Shown: one piece after another, positions 18,924 to 26,796 of the stretch
How positions within the stretch are numbered: position 1 is the stretch's first letter
Layout: each line of letters begins with the position of its first letter
Source of the DNA: Mycobacterium sp. KBS0706
GTDB taxonomy: Bacteria > Pseudomonadota > Alphaproteobacteria > DSM-16000 > Inquilinaceae
Length of the DNA: 64,000 bases
Reading direction: 5' to 3'
Assembly (NCBI RefSeq): GCF_005938675.2
Contig: NZ_VCCH02000018.1
Location: 1-64,000, forward strand
Made by a program: the position numbers and the translations under genes
Notes under the pieces: generated by a model
What the model was told of the DNA's origin: nothing
Seen by the model: only the letters and a program-made list of their open reading frames with translations
Database searches by the model: none

Positions 18924-19747
18924 TGGTGAAAGAGAGCGAGGCCCCGGGCAAGAGCCTGCAGCGCGGCTTCGCCATTCTGCGGGCCCTGGCCAAGGCGGGC
19001 GGCGAGGGGGCGAAGTTGATCCGCATCGCCGAGGCCACCGGCCTGACCCAGGCCACCGTGCACCGGCTGCTGCAGGCGCTGCTGGCGGAGGGGATGGTCG
19101 AGCAGGACGGGCGCAGCCGGCTGTACCGGCTCGGCATCGACTTCTTCGCCCTGGCGGCGCGGGCCGGGAATCCCGGAAATCTGCGCGATCTGTGCCGGCC
19201 GGTGCTGCAGCGCCTCTCCGCCATGCTCGGCGACACCGTGTTCCTGCTGGTGCGCAGCGGCTTTGACGCCATGTGCCTGGACCGTTGCGAAGGGCCGTTC
19301 CCGATCCGCTCCTTCACCGGCGACATCGGCGGCCGGGTGCCGCTCGGGGTCGGGCAGGGGGCGCTGGTGATCCTGGCCTTCCTGCCCGAGGCGGAGCGCG
19401 AGGAAGTGATCCGCTTCAACGTTCCCCGGTTGATCGGCCAGAGCTTCATGATGGACGAAGTCCATTTGCGGACCGAGATGATGAAGGCCCGGGAGGCGGG
19501 CTTTGCCGCCCGGCGCGACTTCGCCATCCCCGGCATGGGCGGCGTCGCGGTGCCGATCCTCGATCGGGAGGGGCGGTCGGTGGCGGCGCTCAGCATCGGC
19601 ACGATCTCGGAGCGGCTGGGCGAGGACCGGCTGCCGACGGTGGTCGAGATCCTGAAGCGCGAGGCGACGGCGATCGGCCCGCGCCTCAACCCGTTCGACC
19701 CGGCGCTGCGCCGCCCCGCCCAGTCGCTCGGCAGCGCCTCGCGGTGA
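18923..19747 (+). CDS. IclR-family transcriptional regulator
   Basis: A 274-residue IclR regulator: N-terminal winged HTH (KSLQRGFAILRALAKAGGEG ... IAEATGLTQATVHRLLQAL, about 10-65) and C-terminal effector domain (RSFTGDIGGRVPLGVGQGAL; PGMGGVAVPILD). It probably senses the substrate or product of the divergent transport/dehydrogenase operon. ATG at 18923 gives a normal length; the in-frame GTG at 18863 would put the palindromic operator inside the gene, so the shorter start is favoured. Confidence 0.9.
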   Translation: MVKESEAPGKSLQRGFAILRALAKAGGEGAKLIRIAEATGLTQATVHRLLQALLAEGMVEQDGRSRLYRLGIDFFALAARAGNPGNLRDLCRPVLQRLSAMLGDTVFLLVRSGFDAMCLDRCEGPFPIRSFTGDIGGRVPLGVGQGALVILAFLPEAEREEVIRFNVPRLIGQSFMMDEVHLRTEMMKAREAGFAARRDFAIPGMGGVAVPILDREGRSVAALSIGTISERLGEDRLPTVVEILKREATAIGPRLNPFDPALRRPAQSLGSASR

Positions 19748-19787
19748 CGCTTCCGTTTTCGGCGGCGATATGCCAGGGAGGGTCGGC

Positions 19788-20825
19788 ATGACCGACGATC
19801 CCGCGCTCGACACCCTGTTCCTGCCGTTCCGCAGCGGCACCCTGGCCTGGCCGGCGGATGGCCGGGCCCTGGTGCTCGGCGCCCGTGCCGGCGCCGCCCT
19901 GGCCGAATTCGCCTCGCCGACCCTGGCCTGCGAGCAGAGCGTCCGGCCTCGAGCCGCGGCGCTGGAAGCGGCGGGGCTGACCGTGTCGACCCGGGTCGAG
20001 GGCCGCTTCCCACTGGTGCTGGTGCTGCCGCCGCGGCAGCGCGAGGCGGCGCGGGCGCTGCTGGCCCGGGCGCTGGACCAGGCCGAGCCCGGCGGGACGG
20101 TGGTGGTCAGCCTGGCCAACACCGACGGCGCGCGTTCGGCCGAGGAGGATCTGGCCCGGCTGGCCGGCCCGGTCGACAGCCTGTCGAAGAATCGCTGCCG
20201 CGTGTTCTGGGCGCGGGCCGGCGCCGGCGATCCGGCCCTGCGGGCGGAGTGGGCGGCGCTGGACGAGCCGCGGCCGGTGGCGGATGGCCGCTTCCTCAGC
20301 CGCCCCGGCCTGTTCGCCTGGGACCGGATCGATCCCGGCTCGGCTCTGCTGGCGGCGCACCTGCCGGCCGATTTGAAAGGCCACGGCGCCGATCTGGGCG
20401 CCGGCTTCGGCTATCTTGCCGCGGAGGTCCTGGACCGCTGCCCGGAGGTGACGGCGCTGGACCTCTACGAGGCCGAGGCCAGGGCGCTGGAGCTGGCGCG
20501 GCACAACCTCGAGCCCCATGCCGGCCGGGCCGCGCTCGATTTTCTCTGGCACGACGTCGCCGCCGGGTTGCCGCGGGACCGGCGCTACCATTTCGTCGTC
20601 ACCAACCCGCCCTTCCACGAGGGCGGCCGCGCCGACCGGCACGATCTCGGCCGCGCCTTCATCGCGGCGGCCGCGGCGGCGCTGCGGCCGAAGGGCCGGC
20701 TGTTTCTGGTGGCGAACCGGCACCTGCCCTATGAGGCGGCGCTGGAGCAGGCCTTCACCATGGTCCGCCGCGTCGCCGATGACGGCGCCTACAAGGTGAT
20801 CGAGGCGGCGAAGGGCGTGCGATGA
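19788..20825 (+). CDS. Class I SAM-dependent methyltransferase, RsmC/RlmG-like
   Basis: A 345-residue two-domain methyltransferase. The degenerate N-terminal domain is followed by a catalytic Rossmann domain with motif I near residue 200 (GADLGAGFGYLAAEVLDRCP) and the N-P-P-F catalytic motif (VTNPPFHEGG) typical of 16S rRNA m2G1207 (RsmC) and 23S rRNA m2G1835 (RlmG) enzymes. Start at 19788 follows the ribosome site GGGAGGG; another in-frame ATG at 19770 precedes it. The stop overlaps the start of the pseudouridine synthase gene, consistent with a joint rRNA-modification role. Confidence 0.85.
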   Translation: MTDDPALDTLFLPFRSGTLAWPADGRALVLGARAGAALAEFASPTLACEQSVRPRAAALEAAGLTVSTRVEGRFPLVLVLPPRQREAARALLARALDQAEPGGTVVVSLANTDGARSAEEDLARLAGPVDSLSKNRCRVFWARAGAGDPALRAEWAALDEPRPVADGRFLSRPGLFAWDRIDPGSALLAAHLPADLKGHGADLGAGFGYLAAEVLDRCPEVTALDLYEAEARALELARHNLEPHAGRAALDFLWHDVAAGLPRDRRYHFVVTNPPFHEGGRADRHDLGRAFIAAAAAALRPKGRLFLVANRHLPYEAALEQAFTMVRRVADDGAYKVIEAAKGVR

Positions 20826-21532
20826 AGCTGGTGCGCCGCCTCGCCAATCTCGGCTACGGCAGCCGCAAGCAGGTCGAGGGGATGCTGCGCGACGGCCGCG
20901 TCACCGATGCCGGCGGCCGGTCGTTTGCGGCCGAGGCCCAGCCGGAGCATGAGGCGATCCGGGTCGACGGCCAGCCGCTCGACCCGCCGCCCGGTGCCGT
21001 GCTGATGCTGCACAAGCCGGCCGGATACACCTGTTCGACCAGCGACCCCGGCCGGGTGGTGTACGAGCTGCTGCCGCCGCGCTTCCGCCTGCGCAATCCG
21101 ATCATCGCGCCGGTCGGGCGGCTGGACCGCGACACCACCGGTCTGCTGCTGCTGACCGATGACGGGCCGCTGCTGCACCGGATCATCTCACCGAAGAGCC
21201 GGATCCCGAAGGTCTACGACGCCATGCTGGCGCACGACCTGACCGGTGAAGAGGCGGCGGTCTTCGCCGCCGGGACGCTGATGCTGCGGTCGGAGACCAC
21301 GCCGCTGGAATCGGCGGTGCTGGAAGCGCTCGGGCCGCGCCGCGCCCGGCTGACCGTGACCGAGGGCCGCTACCACCAGGTCCGGCGCATGTTCGCGGCC
21401 GCCGGCAACCATGTCGAGGCGCTGCACCGCACCGCCATCGGCGGCCTCGGCCTCGACGATCTGGCAGAGGGCAAGTGGCGGTTGCTGGTCCCCGCCGAAG
21501 TGGCGTCAGTGTTCAAGCCGACGGCGTCTTGA
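20822..21532 (+). CDS. Pseudouridine synthase, RsuA/RluB/E/F family
   Basis: A 236-residue enzyme that isomerises a uridine in rRNA. N-terminal S4-like RNA-binding domain (KLVRRLANLGYGSRKQVEGM), then the catalytic domain with GRLDRDTTGLLLLTDDG; D102 is the catalytic aspartate. C-terminal motif EGRYHQVRRMFAAAGNHV is also typical of RsuA (16S U516). Overlaps the methyltransferase gene by 4 bp. A 12-bp palindrome, GAACATATGTTC, begins within its stop codon (21531-21542); its meaning is unknown. Confidence 0.92.
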   Translation: MKLVRRLANLGYGSRKQVEGMLRDGRVTDAGGRSFAAEAQPEHEAIRVDGQPLDPPPGAVLMLHKPAGYTCSTSDPGRVVYELLPPRFRLRNPIIAPVGRLDRDTTGLLLLTDDGPLLHRIISPKSRIPKVYDAMLAHDLTGEEAAVFAAGTLMLRSETTPLESAVLEALGPRRARLTVTEGRYHQVRRMFAAAGNHVEALHRTAIGGLGLDDLAEGKWRLLVPAEVASVFKPTAS

Positions 21533-21579
21533 ACATATGTTCGGTCCCTCAGAGCTCGCGGCGTCATAGGAATGTAATA

Positions 21580-21810
21580 TTATATCGCCGTCCATGTTTT
21601 TCCTTGTCGGGGCCTCCCTGCTGGCGCAGAGTGCCCACCCTGCAGGTCGGAGATCGGCCGCGAGGGCGCCGAGAACGGGTTTTCCGTCAGCCCCGCCGGC
21701 CCGTGTGTTCGTCGGTTTGGCACTTCTTCCCCGGTGCCGATGCGCTTCACCGGATCCGTCGCATCGCCGATGACCATGGGACCGATCTTCTCCTGCAAGA
21801 ACCACGGCAC
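21580..21810 (-). CDS. Hypothetical small protein (doubtful)
   Basis: In the 336-bp gap between two plus-strand genes the minus strand holds a 76-codon frame from a GTG at 21810 (MPWFLQEKIGPMVIGDATDP) or an ATG at 21777. Codons in the first half are GC-biased at the third position like real genes; the second half is not, and ends in AT-rich DNA. No family recognised and no good ribosome site. Apart from this and the palindrome at 21531-21542, nothing was seen in 21533-21868. Confidence 0.2.
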   Translation of the reverse strand: MPWFLQEKIGPMVIGDATDPVKRIGTGEEVPNRRTHGPAGLTENPFSAPSRPISDLQGGHSAPAGRPRQGKTWTAI

Positions 21811-21868
21811 GCGGCGGTCTTAGGATCCGCCGGGAGCCGCAACGACAAAAGCCGCTGGAGGAACCGCC

Positions 21869-22192
21869 ATGGCAGGTCAGCACCGCAGGCGTCCCAAGAC
21901 GAGTCCGGCCCCGCTTCGGGCGGACGAGCACGAGCAGACCTCTCTCCCGCCGAAAGCCGCGAACGACACCAATGCCGTGGTCCCGATGAGGGAAATCGCG
22001 GAATTGGCGCCCTCGGCCGAGCAACCCGCCGCCCCCCGCCCGTCCCGTATCCAGGCGGCGCTTCGGGCCGAGATGCTGTGCCGCGGGCTGCGCCTGTCCC
22101 AGGCGGAATTCGCCCGCCGCTACGGCCCCGCCAGCTCGGTCGTGCGCAACTGGACGCCGCGCCAGGCGCAGCCGAGCGGCATCAAGGTATAG
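21869..22192 (+). CDS. Small protein with a partial XRE-type helix-turn-helix
   Basis: A 107-residue protein. The first 60 residues are low-complexity (proline, arginine, alanine). The C-terminal part, MLCRGLRLSQAEFARRYGPA, resembles the HTH of XRE/NadS-like regulators (LSQ-x-EFARRYG), but the domain is cut short and ends SGIKV. A strong ribosome site GGAGG (21857-21861) supports the ATG. A DNA-binding role is possible; no partner toxin gene is adjacent. Confidence 0.5.
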   Translation: MAGQHRRRPKTSPAPLRADEHEQTSLPPKAANDTNAVVPMREIAELAPSAEQPAAPRPSRIQAALRAEMLCRGLRLSQAEFARRYGPASSVVRNWTPRQAQPSGIKV

Positions 22193-22343
22193 CCCTCTTC
22201 CAACGGTCCTGAGCGATTCGACCGGCGGCCGCCGACGCGGCCCGCCGGTCTTCGCTTGTCCGCGCTCTTGCGCCGCGGATGACAGCCCGCCGGGTTCGGT
22301 GCTACCCGGAAGGGCGGAACCGCCAGGCGATCGAGGGGAAGGG

Positions 22344-22982
22344 ATGCGTTGGGACGGACGGACGGCGATGGCGCGGGCCTGGGTCCGGCTGCCGTCGGGC
22401 AAGCGGCTGGATCTGCTCAACCCCACGCCCTTCGACTGGGACGACCGCGACCTGGCGCTGGGCCTCGCCCGGACCTATCGCTGGGGCGGGCATTCGGCCT
22501 GGCCGCTGCCGCTCTCGGTGGCCCAGCATTCGCTGGCCGTGCTGGCGCTGTGCCGGGCCTGGGCGCCGGCGCCGCTGTCGCCGCTGGCCGAGCTGCGCGA
22601 GCTGCTGCACGACGCCGATGAGGGGCTGCTGGGCTTCGACCCGCTGTCGGTGATCAAGCCGTTCCTGGGTCAGGAGTTCCGCGACCTGGCGGCTCGGCTC
22701 GAGGATACCGTGTTCCTGCGCTACGGCCTGCCGCGCTGGACGGTGGAGCAGAAGGCCTTCCACAAACGGGCCGACCGGGTGGCCGCGGCCAGCGAGGCGA
22801 TCCATGTCGTCGGTTGGACGCGCGACGAGGTCTGGCGCGTGCTGAAGATCCGGTTCCGGCCGGTCGAGGACGACCCGCTGCTTCCGGCCTATGGCGGCAC
22901 GCCCTGGGAGCCCTGGGCCCCCGACCTGGCGGCGGAGCGCTTCCTGGAAGAGTTGGGCCGGTTGAAAGCGGCAGCCGGCTGA
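22344..22982 (+). CDS. HD-domain phosphohydrolase (YfbR-like)
   Basis: A 212-residue HD-superfamily protein. Metal-binding residues visible: H62 (AQHSLAVL), H89-D90 (LLHDADEG) and a late aspartate in the C-terminal helix region. This resembles 5'-deoxynucleotidase YfbR and phage-type HD hydrolases, so nucleotide dephosphorylation is likely but unproven. The first 25 residues (ARAWVRLPSGKRLDLLNPTP) are typical of the subgroup annotated as HD family hydrolase or phosphohydrolase. ATG at 22344 follows GAGGGGAAGGG. Confidence 0.8.
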   Translation: MRWDGRTAMARAWVRLPSGKRLDLLNPTPFDWDDRDLALGLARTYRWGGHSAWPLPLSVAQHSLAVLALCRAWAPAPLSPLAELRELLHDADEGLLGFDPLSVIKPFLGQEFRDLAARLEDTVFLRYGLPRWTVEQKAFHKRADRVAAASEAIHVVGWTRDEVWRVLKIRFRPVEDDPLLPAYGGTPWEPWAPDLAAERFLEELGRLKAAAG

Positions 22983-22986
22983 TCGT

Positions 22987-24075
22987 CTAGGACAGGTGCG
23001 GGGACCGCCGGGCGATGAAGCGCGCCACCGCCGGGCCCAGCAGCACCACCAGGAAAAAGCGCACGGTCTGCAGCGCCATGACGAAGGGCAGGTCGACATC
23101 GCTCGACGCGGCGATGATGGCGATCGAATCCATGCCGCCGGGGCTGGTGGCGAGATAGGCGGTCAGCGGGTCGACCCCGAGCGTCCGCACCAGCACGAAG
23201 GCGAGGCCGCTGCAGAAGGCGATCAGCGCGACGATCGACAGCAGGATCTGCGGCAATGCCCTGGCCGCGTGCACCAGCACCGACCGGGTGAAGCCGAGGC
23301 CGATGTTCCAGCCGATCAGCGCATAGGCGAGGGCGAGCAGCCATTCCGGCAGCTCGATCTCGATCAGGCCGAGTGCGTGCAGCACCGCCCCGACCACCAG
23401 CGGCACCAGCATCGAGCCGGCAGGGATGCGCAGCCGCCGCCCGGCCACGGCGCCCAGCCCGGCCAAAGCGAGGGTGGCGGCGAAGGGGCCGGCATCGATC
23501 GGCGGGAACCAGACGATCGCCGCCGGCCCGGCGTCGCCGGTGTCGATCCAGAAGCGGGCGATCAGCGAGGCCGCGGTGGCGACGCAGACGACGCGCAGAT
23601 ACTGCATGAAGGCGACCAGCCGGGCGTCGGCGCCGAACGCCTCGGCCATCAGCACCATGGCGGTGGCGGCGCCTGGGGACGAGCCCCAGACGCCGGTGGT
23701 GCCGGGCAGCACCTGCCAGCGGCTCATCATCCAGCCGAGCAGGCTGCTGGCGGCCAGCGTCGACAGCACGATCGCCAGGAACAGCGGCCAATCCCGCAGG
23801 AAGGTGACCAGGATCGCCGGCGTGATCGCCCCGGCGATCAGGCAGCCGATGATCGCCTGGGCGCCGAGATAGGGCTGGCGCGGCACCCGGATGGTGCCGC
23901 CGCCGACTCCGACCAGGATGCCGGCGACCATCGGGCCCAGCAGCAGCGCCGCGGGCAGGGCCGCGGCCTGCAGCAGGCCGGCGACGGCGCCCGACACGGC
24001 CAGCAGGACGGCCCATTGCCCGGCACGCGGCAGCCTGGCCAGGACCGGCAGAGCCGGGCCGTTCACGGGTACCAC
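22987..24075 (-). CDS. AbrB-family membrane protein (putative transporter)
   Basis: A 362-residue, very hydrophobic protein with about ten membrane segments built as two related halves, each with a G-x-x-x-G-rich core (LLLGPMVAGILVGVGGG and LVPLVVGAVLHALG) and a repeated TGVWGSSPGAATAM / TSPGGMDSIAIIA element. This is the AbrB duplication family (putative ammonia monooxygenase/AbrB), a membrane protein of uncertain transport role. Start is taken as the GTG at 24073-24075; another GTG at 24066 is equally possible. The gene follows the isochorismatase-like gene by 19 bp and is likely in its operon. Confidence 0.8.
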   Translation of the reverse strand: MVPVNGPALPVLARLPRAGQWAVLLAVSGAVAGLLQAAALPAALLLGPMVAGILVGVGGGTIRVPRQPYLGAQAIIGCLIAGAITPAILVTFLRDWPLFLAIVLSTLAASSLLGWMMSRWQVLPGTTGVWGSSPGAATAMVLMAEAFGADARLVAFMQYLRVVCVATAASLIARFWIDTGDAGPAAIVWFPPIDAGPFAATLALAGLGAVAGRRLRIPAGSMLVPLVVGAVLHALGLIEIELPEWLLALAYALIGWNIGLGFTRSVLVHAARALPQILLSIVALIAFCSGLAFVLVRTLGVDPLTAYLATSPGGMDSIAIIAASSDVDLPFVMALQTVRFFLVVLLGPAVARFIARRSPHLS

Positions 24076-24094
24076 AGCAGCCTCGCTTTCCGCC

Positions 24095-24667
24095 TCAGGG
24101 CCGGCCGAGCAGGATGTCCGCGGCCTGGGAGACGATTCCGATGCGGGGCAGGATAGACTCCATGGCGAAGCCATGCATCTCCGCCGACAGGCTGGTCATC
24201 GCATCCTCGGCGAAAACCACGGCGTAGTTCAGCTCCCAGGCGTGGCGGGCGGTGGATTCGACGCCGAAATTGGTGGCGATGCCGCCGAGCACGATGGTGC
24301 CGATGCCGCGCCGGCGCAGCTGCAGGTCGAGATCGGTGCCGGTGAAGGCGCCCCATTGCCGCTTGGTGACGACGACGTCGCCGGGCGCGGCCACGCCCTC
24401 GGCAAGGTCGCTCCAGCCCGCGGGCAGGCCGCCGACCGGGCGGTTCATCGGCCGGTCCACCGGCTGCCTCGGCGCATCGGCGTAGTCCGACGCCCAGCCG
24501 ACGCGGACCGGCACCACCAGGGCGCCGGCGGCGCGGAAGCGCGCGGCCAGCGTCTTGGCCGCGGCCAGTATCTCCGCCCCGCCGCGGGGCGCGAGCGGCA
24601 TGCCGAGGATGCCGTGCTGCAGATCGATCAGGACCAGGGCAGTGCTGCGCGGGTCGAGGGTGGGCAT
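24095..24667 (-). CDS. Isochorismatase-like hydrolase lacking the catalytic cysteine
   Basis: A 190-residue isochorismatase-fold protein: strand 1 LVLIDLQHGI with D15, and K102 in VVTKRQWGAF, two of the three usual catalytic residues. In the third position, where cysteine hydrolases have T-x-x-C-V-x-x-T-A, this protein reads ATNFGVESTA with G135. Loss of Cys is known for true isochorismatases (EntB, PhzD), which use the aspartate, so amidase activity is unlikely and vinyl-ether hydrolysis is possible. Divergent from the TetR gene; its promoter shares the tandem operator. ATG at 24665-24667. Confidence 0.85.
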   Translation of the reverse strand: MPTLDPRSTALVLIDLQHGILGMPLAPRGGAEILAAAKTLAARFRAAGALVVPVRVGWASDYADAPRQPVDRPMNRPVGGLPAGWSDLAEGVAAPGDVVVTKRQWGAFTGTDLDLQLRRRGIGTIVLGGIATNFGVESTARHAWELNYAVVFAEDAMTSLSAEMHGFAMESILPRIGIVSQAADILLGRP

Positions 24668-24752
24668 TGTCGTCGCCTTTCGGTGCAGGCCGCACCCCTC
24701 CGATCCCGCTGGCCGCGGGCCGGATGGACGGGGACGGGCACATGTGGAAATA

Positions 24753-24792
24753 TGAGGATAGCCTCGCAAATAGTTTTATGAGTATGTCCTCA
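24753..24792. promoter_or_regulatory. Tandem TetR operator candidate
   Basis: Two 14-bp copies of one dyad motif, TGAGGATAGCCTCG (24753-24766) and TGAGTATGTCCTCA (24779-24792), agree as TGAGnATnnCCTCR and lie 26 bp apart start to start (about 2.5 turns). They sit between the divergent hydrolase and TetR genes, the second overlapping the TetR start. Autoregulation and control of the hydrolase/AbrB operon are inferred. Confidence 0.6.
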
Positions 24793-25413
24793 CAAAAGTC
24801 AACCGCCTCCGACGCCGTGATGCGCGAGCCTCGACGCCAGCGCGGCCGCGACCGGGTCGCCGCGCTGCTGCAGGCGGGGGCGGCCATGTTCGCGGAGAGG
24901 GGTTACGAGGCGACGACGATGACCGAGGTCGCGGCCAGGGCCGGCGCGTCGATCGGCTCGCTCTACCAGTTCTTCCCAGGCAAGGAGGCCCTGGCCGACG
25001 CGCTGCTGGCCGGCTATGGCGAGCAGGTGTTGACGGGGCTGCGAGCGGTCGAGGCACAGGCGGCGCAGCTGGCCGTTCCGGCGCTGGCGGATGCGCTGAT
25101 CGACCTGCTGGTCGGGCTGAAGGAGGAACGCGCGGCGGCGCTGGTGCTGTTCGAGGCGCGGCGGGACGTCGCCCAGCCGTTGCGGCTGCGTGACGACATG
25201 CGCGAGGGCGTGGTCCGGATTTTGGTCCTTCGCGCCCCCGGGTTGCCGCCGGACCGGGCCATGGCCATGGCGATCGTCGTGCTGCTGCAGATGAAGGCGG
25301 CGGCGGCGCTCGGCACCGAACCGGATCTGAAGCCGCGCGACGCCGCCCTAGCCGAGCTGCGGCGGATGACCCGACTCTACCTCGTCGAGGGCCTGGGGCC
25401 CGATCAGGCCTGA
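24778..25413 (+). CDS. TetR-family transcriptional regulator
   Basis: A 211-residue TetR regulator: HTH domain GRDRVAALLQAGAAMFAERG YEATTMTEVAARAGASIGSL YQFFPGKEAL (about 23-72), then an all-helical ligand domain. Most similar in layout to repressors with a conserved Y-Q-F-F-P-G-K in helix 4. It should control the divergent isochorismatase-like/AbrB genes. Three starts are possible (24778, 24784, 24820); no ribosome site is visible, so the message may be leaderless. The end overlaps the convergent MFS gene by 10 bp. Confidence 0.88.
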   Translation: MSMSSQKSTASDAVMREPRRQRGRDRVAALLQAGAAMFAERGYEATTMTEVAARAGASIGSLYQFFPGKEALADALLAGYGEQVLTGLRAVEAQAAQLAVPALADALIDLLVGLKEERAAALVLFEARRDVAQPLRLRDDMREGVVRILVLRAPGLPPDRAMAMAIVVLLQMKAAAALGTEPDLKPRDAALAELRRMTRLYLVEGLGPDQA

Positions 25414-26681
25414 CGCGGCGGCAGGACGACCAGGCGCAGGGCGATCAGCAGCGCCGCCAGGGCCAGGGTGCCGATCATCAGGGCGACGCCGGGCCAGCCC
25501 CAATCGGCCCACGCCACACCGCCGAGCGAGCCGGCGACGCTCGATCCGAGATAGTAGAAGAACAGGTACAGCGAGGAGGCCTGGGCACGGGCGTGCCGCG
25601 CCCGGCGGCCGACCCAGCTGCTGGCCACCGAATGGGCGCCGAAGAAGCCGAAGGTCAGCACCGCCACGCCGGCGACGATCGCCCACAGATCATCGCTGCA
25701 GGTCAACGCGATGCCGGCCAGCATCAGCACGATCGGGGCCCAGAACACCCGGCGACGGCCGAGCACCCCGGCGAGATGGCCGACCCAGATCGAGGCGCCG
25801 ATGCCGATCAGATAGACCACGAAGATCGCCGCCACCGCGGTCTGGCTGAGCCCGTAGGGCGGCGCCAGCAGGCGGAAGCCGGTGTAGTTGTACAGCGTGA
25901 CGAAGGCGCCCATCAGCAGAAAGCCTTCGAGGAACAGCCAGCGCAGCCCGGGGTCGCGCAGATGGTCGGCGAAGGCGGCCAGCAACAGGCGCGGGCGCAG
26001 CGGCCGGGGCGTGAAATGCGCTGAAGGCGGCAGGCTGCGCCAGAACAGCACGGCGCAGACCAGGCCGGAGAGCCCGACGACGCCGAGGCCGAGGCGCCAG
26101 GAGGCGAGGTCGGTCAGCACGCCGGCGATCAGGCGGCCGCCGAGCCCGCCGAGCGCACTGCCGCCGATGAACAGCCCCATCGCCAGCCCGACCGAGCGCG
26201 GATGCATCTCCTCGCTGACATAGGCCATGGCGACGGCCGGCAGCCCGCTGAGCGTCAGGCCCATCAGCGCCCGCAGGACCAGCAGCCCATGCCAGGACGG
26301 CATGAAGGCCGCCAGAACGGTCAGCACCGCCGAGGCGAACAGTGACGCCACCATCACCGGCTTGCGGCCCCAGGCCTCGGACAGGGCGGCGGCGGCCAGC
26401 ATGGCGAAGGCCAGAGTGCCGGTGGTCAGCGACAGCGACAGGCTGCTTTCCGCCGCGCCGACCCCGAAGGTCCCGGCGAAGACCGGCATCAGCGGCTGCA
26501 CGCAGTAGAGCAGGGCGAAGGTGGCGAAGCCGGCGGCGAACAGCGCCAGGTTGGTGCGGTGGAAGGCGGCCGTGCCGTGCTCAATGAAGGCGACGACATC
26601 CTCGGCCGCGACCGTTCCGGCCGGCATGGTGTCGGCGATCGACGGGGATGTGCGGGGCAGTGCGTGGACCGATGCGGTCAC
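25404..26681 (-). CDS. MFS transporter (YnfM/AraJ-like efflux)
   Basis: A 425-residue major facilitator with 12 predicted membrane segments. After a 40-residue cytoplasmic lead, TM1 is NLALFAAGFATFALLYCVQP, followed by the MFS loop motif ALSEAWGRKPVMVAS between TM2 and TM3. LYCVQPLMPVF is typical of the YnfM/arabinose-efflux-like group. Substrate unknown. The GTG at 26679-26681 has GGAGAG just before it; an ATG at 26738 would overlap the promoter of the divergent LysR gene. Likely controlled by that LysR protein. Confidence 0.88.
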   Translation of the reverse strand: MTASVHALPRTSPSIADTMPAGTVAAEDVVAFIEHGTAAFHRTNLALFAAGFATFALLYCVQPLMPVFAGTFGVGAAESSLSLSLTTGTLAFAMLAAAALSEAWGRKPVMVASLFASAVLTVLAAFMPSWHGLLVLRALMGLTLSGLPAVAMAYVSEEMHPRSVGLAMGLFIGGSALGGLGGRLIAGVLTDLASWRLGLGVVGLSGLVCAVLFWRSLPPSAHFTPRPLRPRLLLAAFADHLRDPGLRWLFLEGFLLMGAFVTLYNYTGFRLLAPPYGLSQTAVAAIFVVYLIGIGASIWVGHLAGVLGRRRVFWAPIVLMLAGIALTCSDDLWAIVAGVAVLTFGFFGAHSVASSWVGRRARHARAQASSLYLFFYYLGSSVAGSLGGVAWADWGWPGVALMIGTLALAALLIALRLVVLPPRQA

Positions 26682-26764
26682 GGGATCTCTCCGGCCGGGC
26701 CTGACGAAGGGAAGGGTGGCCAGCCTGTTCAAAAACATGGCCGTGCCGATTGATAGTGTCCAAT

Positions 26765-26783
26765 ATGTTTGGCGGCATGTTTG
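26765..26783. promoter_or_regulatory. Direct repeat in the LysR/MFS promoter
   Basis: ATGTTTG occurs at 26765-26771 and again at 26777-26783, 12 bp apart, just upstream of the LysR ATG in the divergent gap. LysR proteins often bind such sites close to their own start; the assignment is tentative. Confidence 0.3.
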
Positions 26784-26796
26784 ATAGCTTTGGCGA

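Noticed and set aside
21531..21542. LexA (SOS) box
   Set aside because: Alphaproteobacterial LexA sites are GTTC-N7-GTTC direct repeats; GAACATATGTTC is an inverted repeat with no such spacing.
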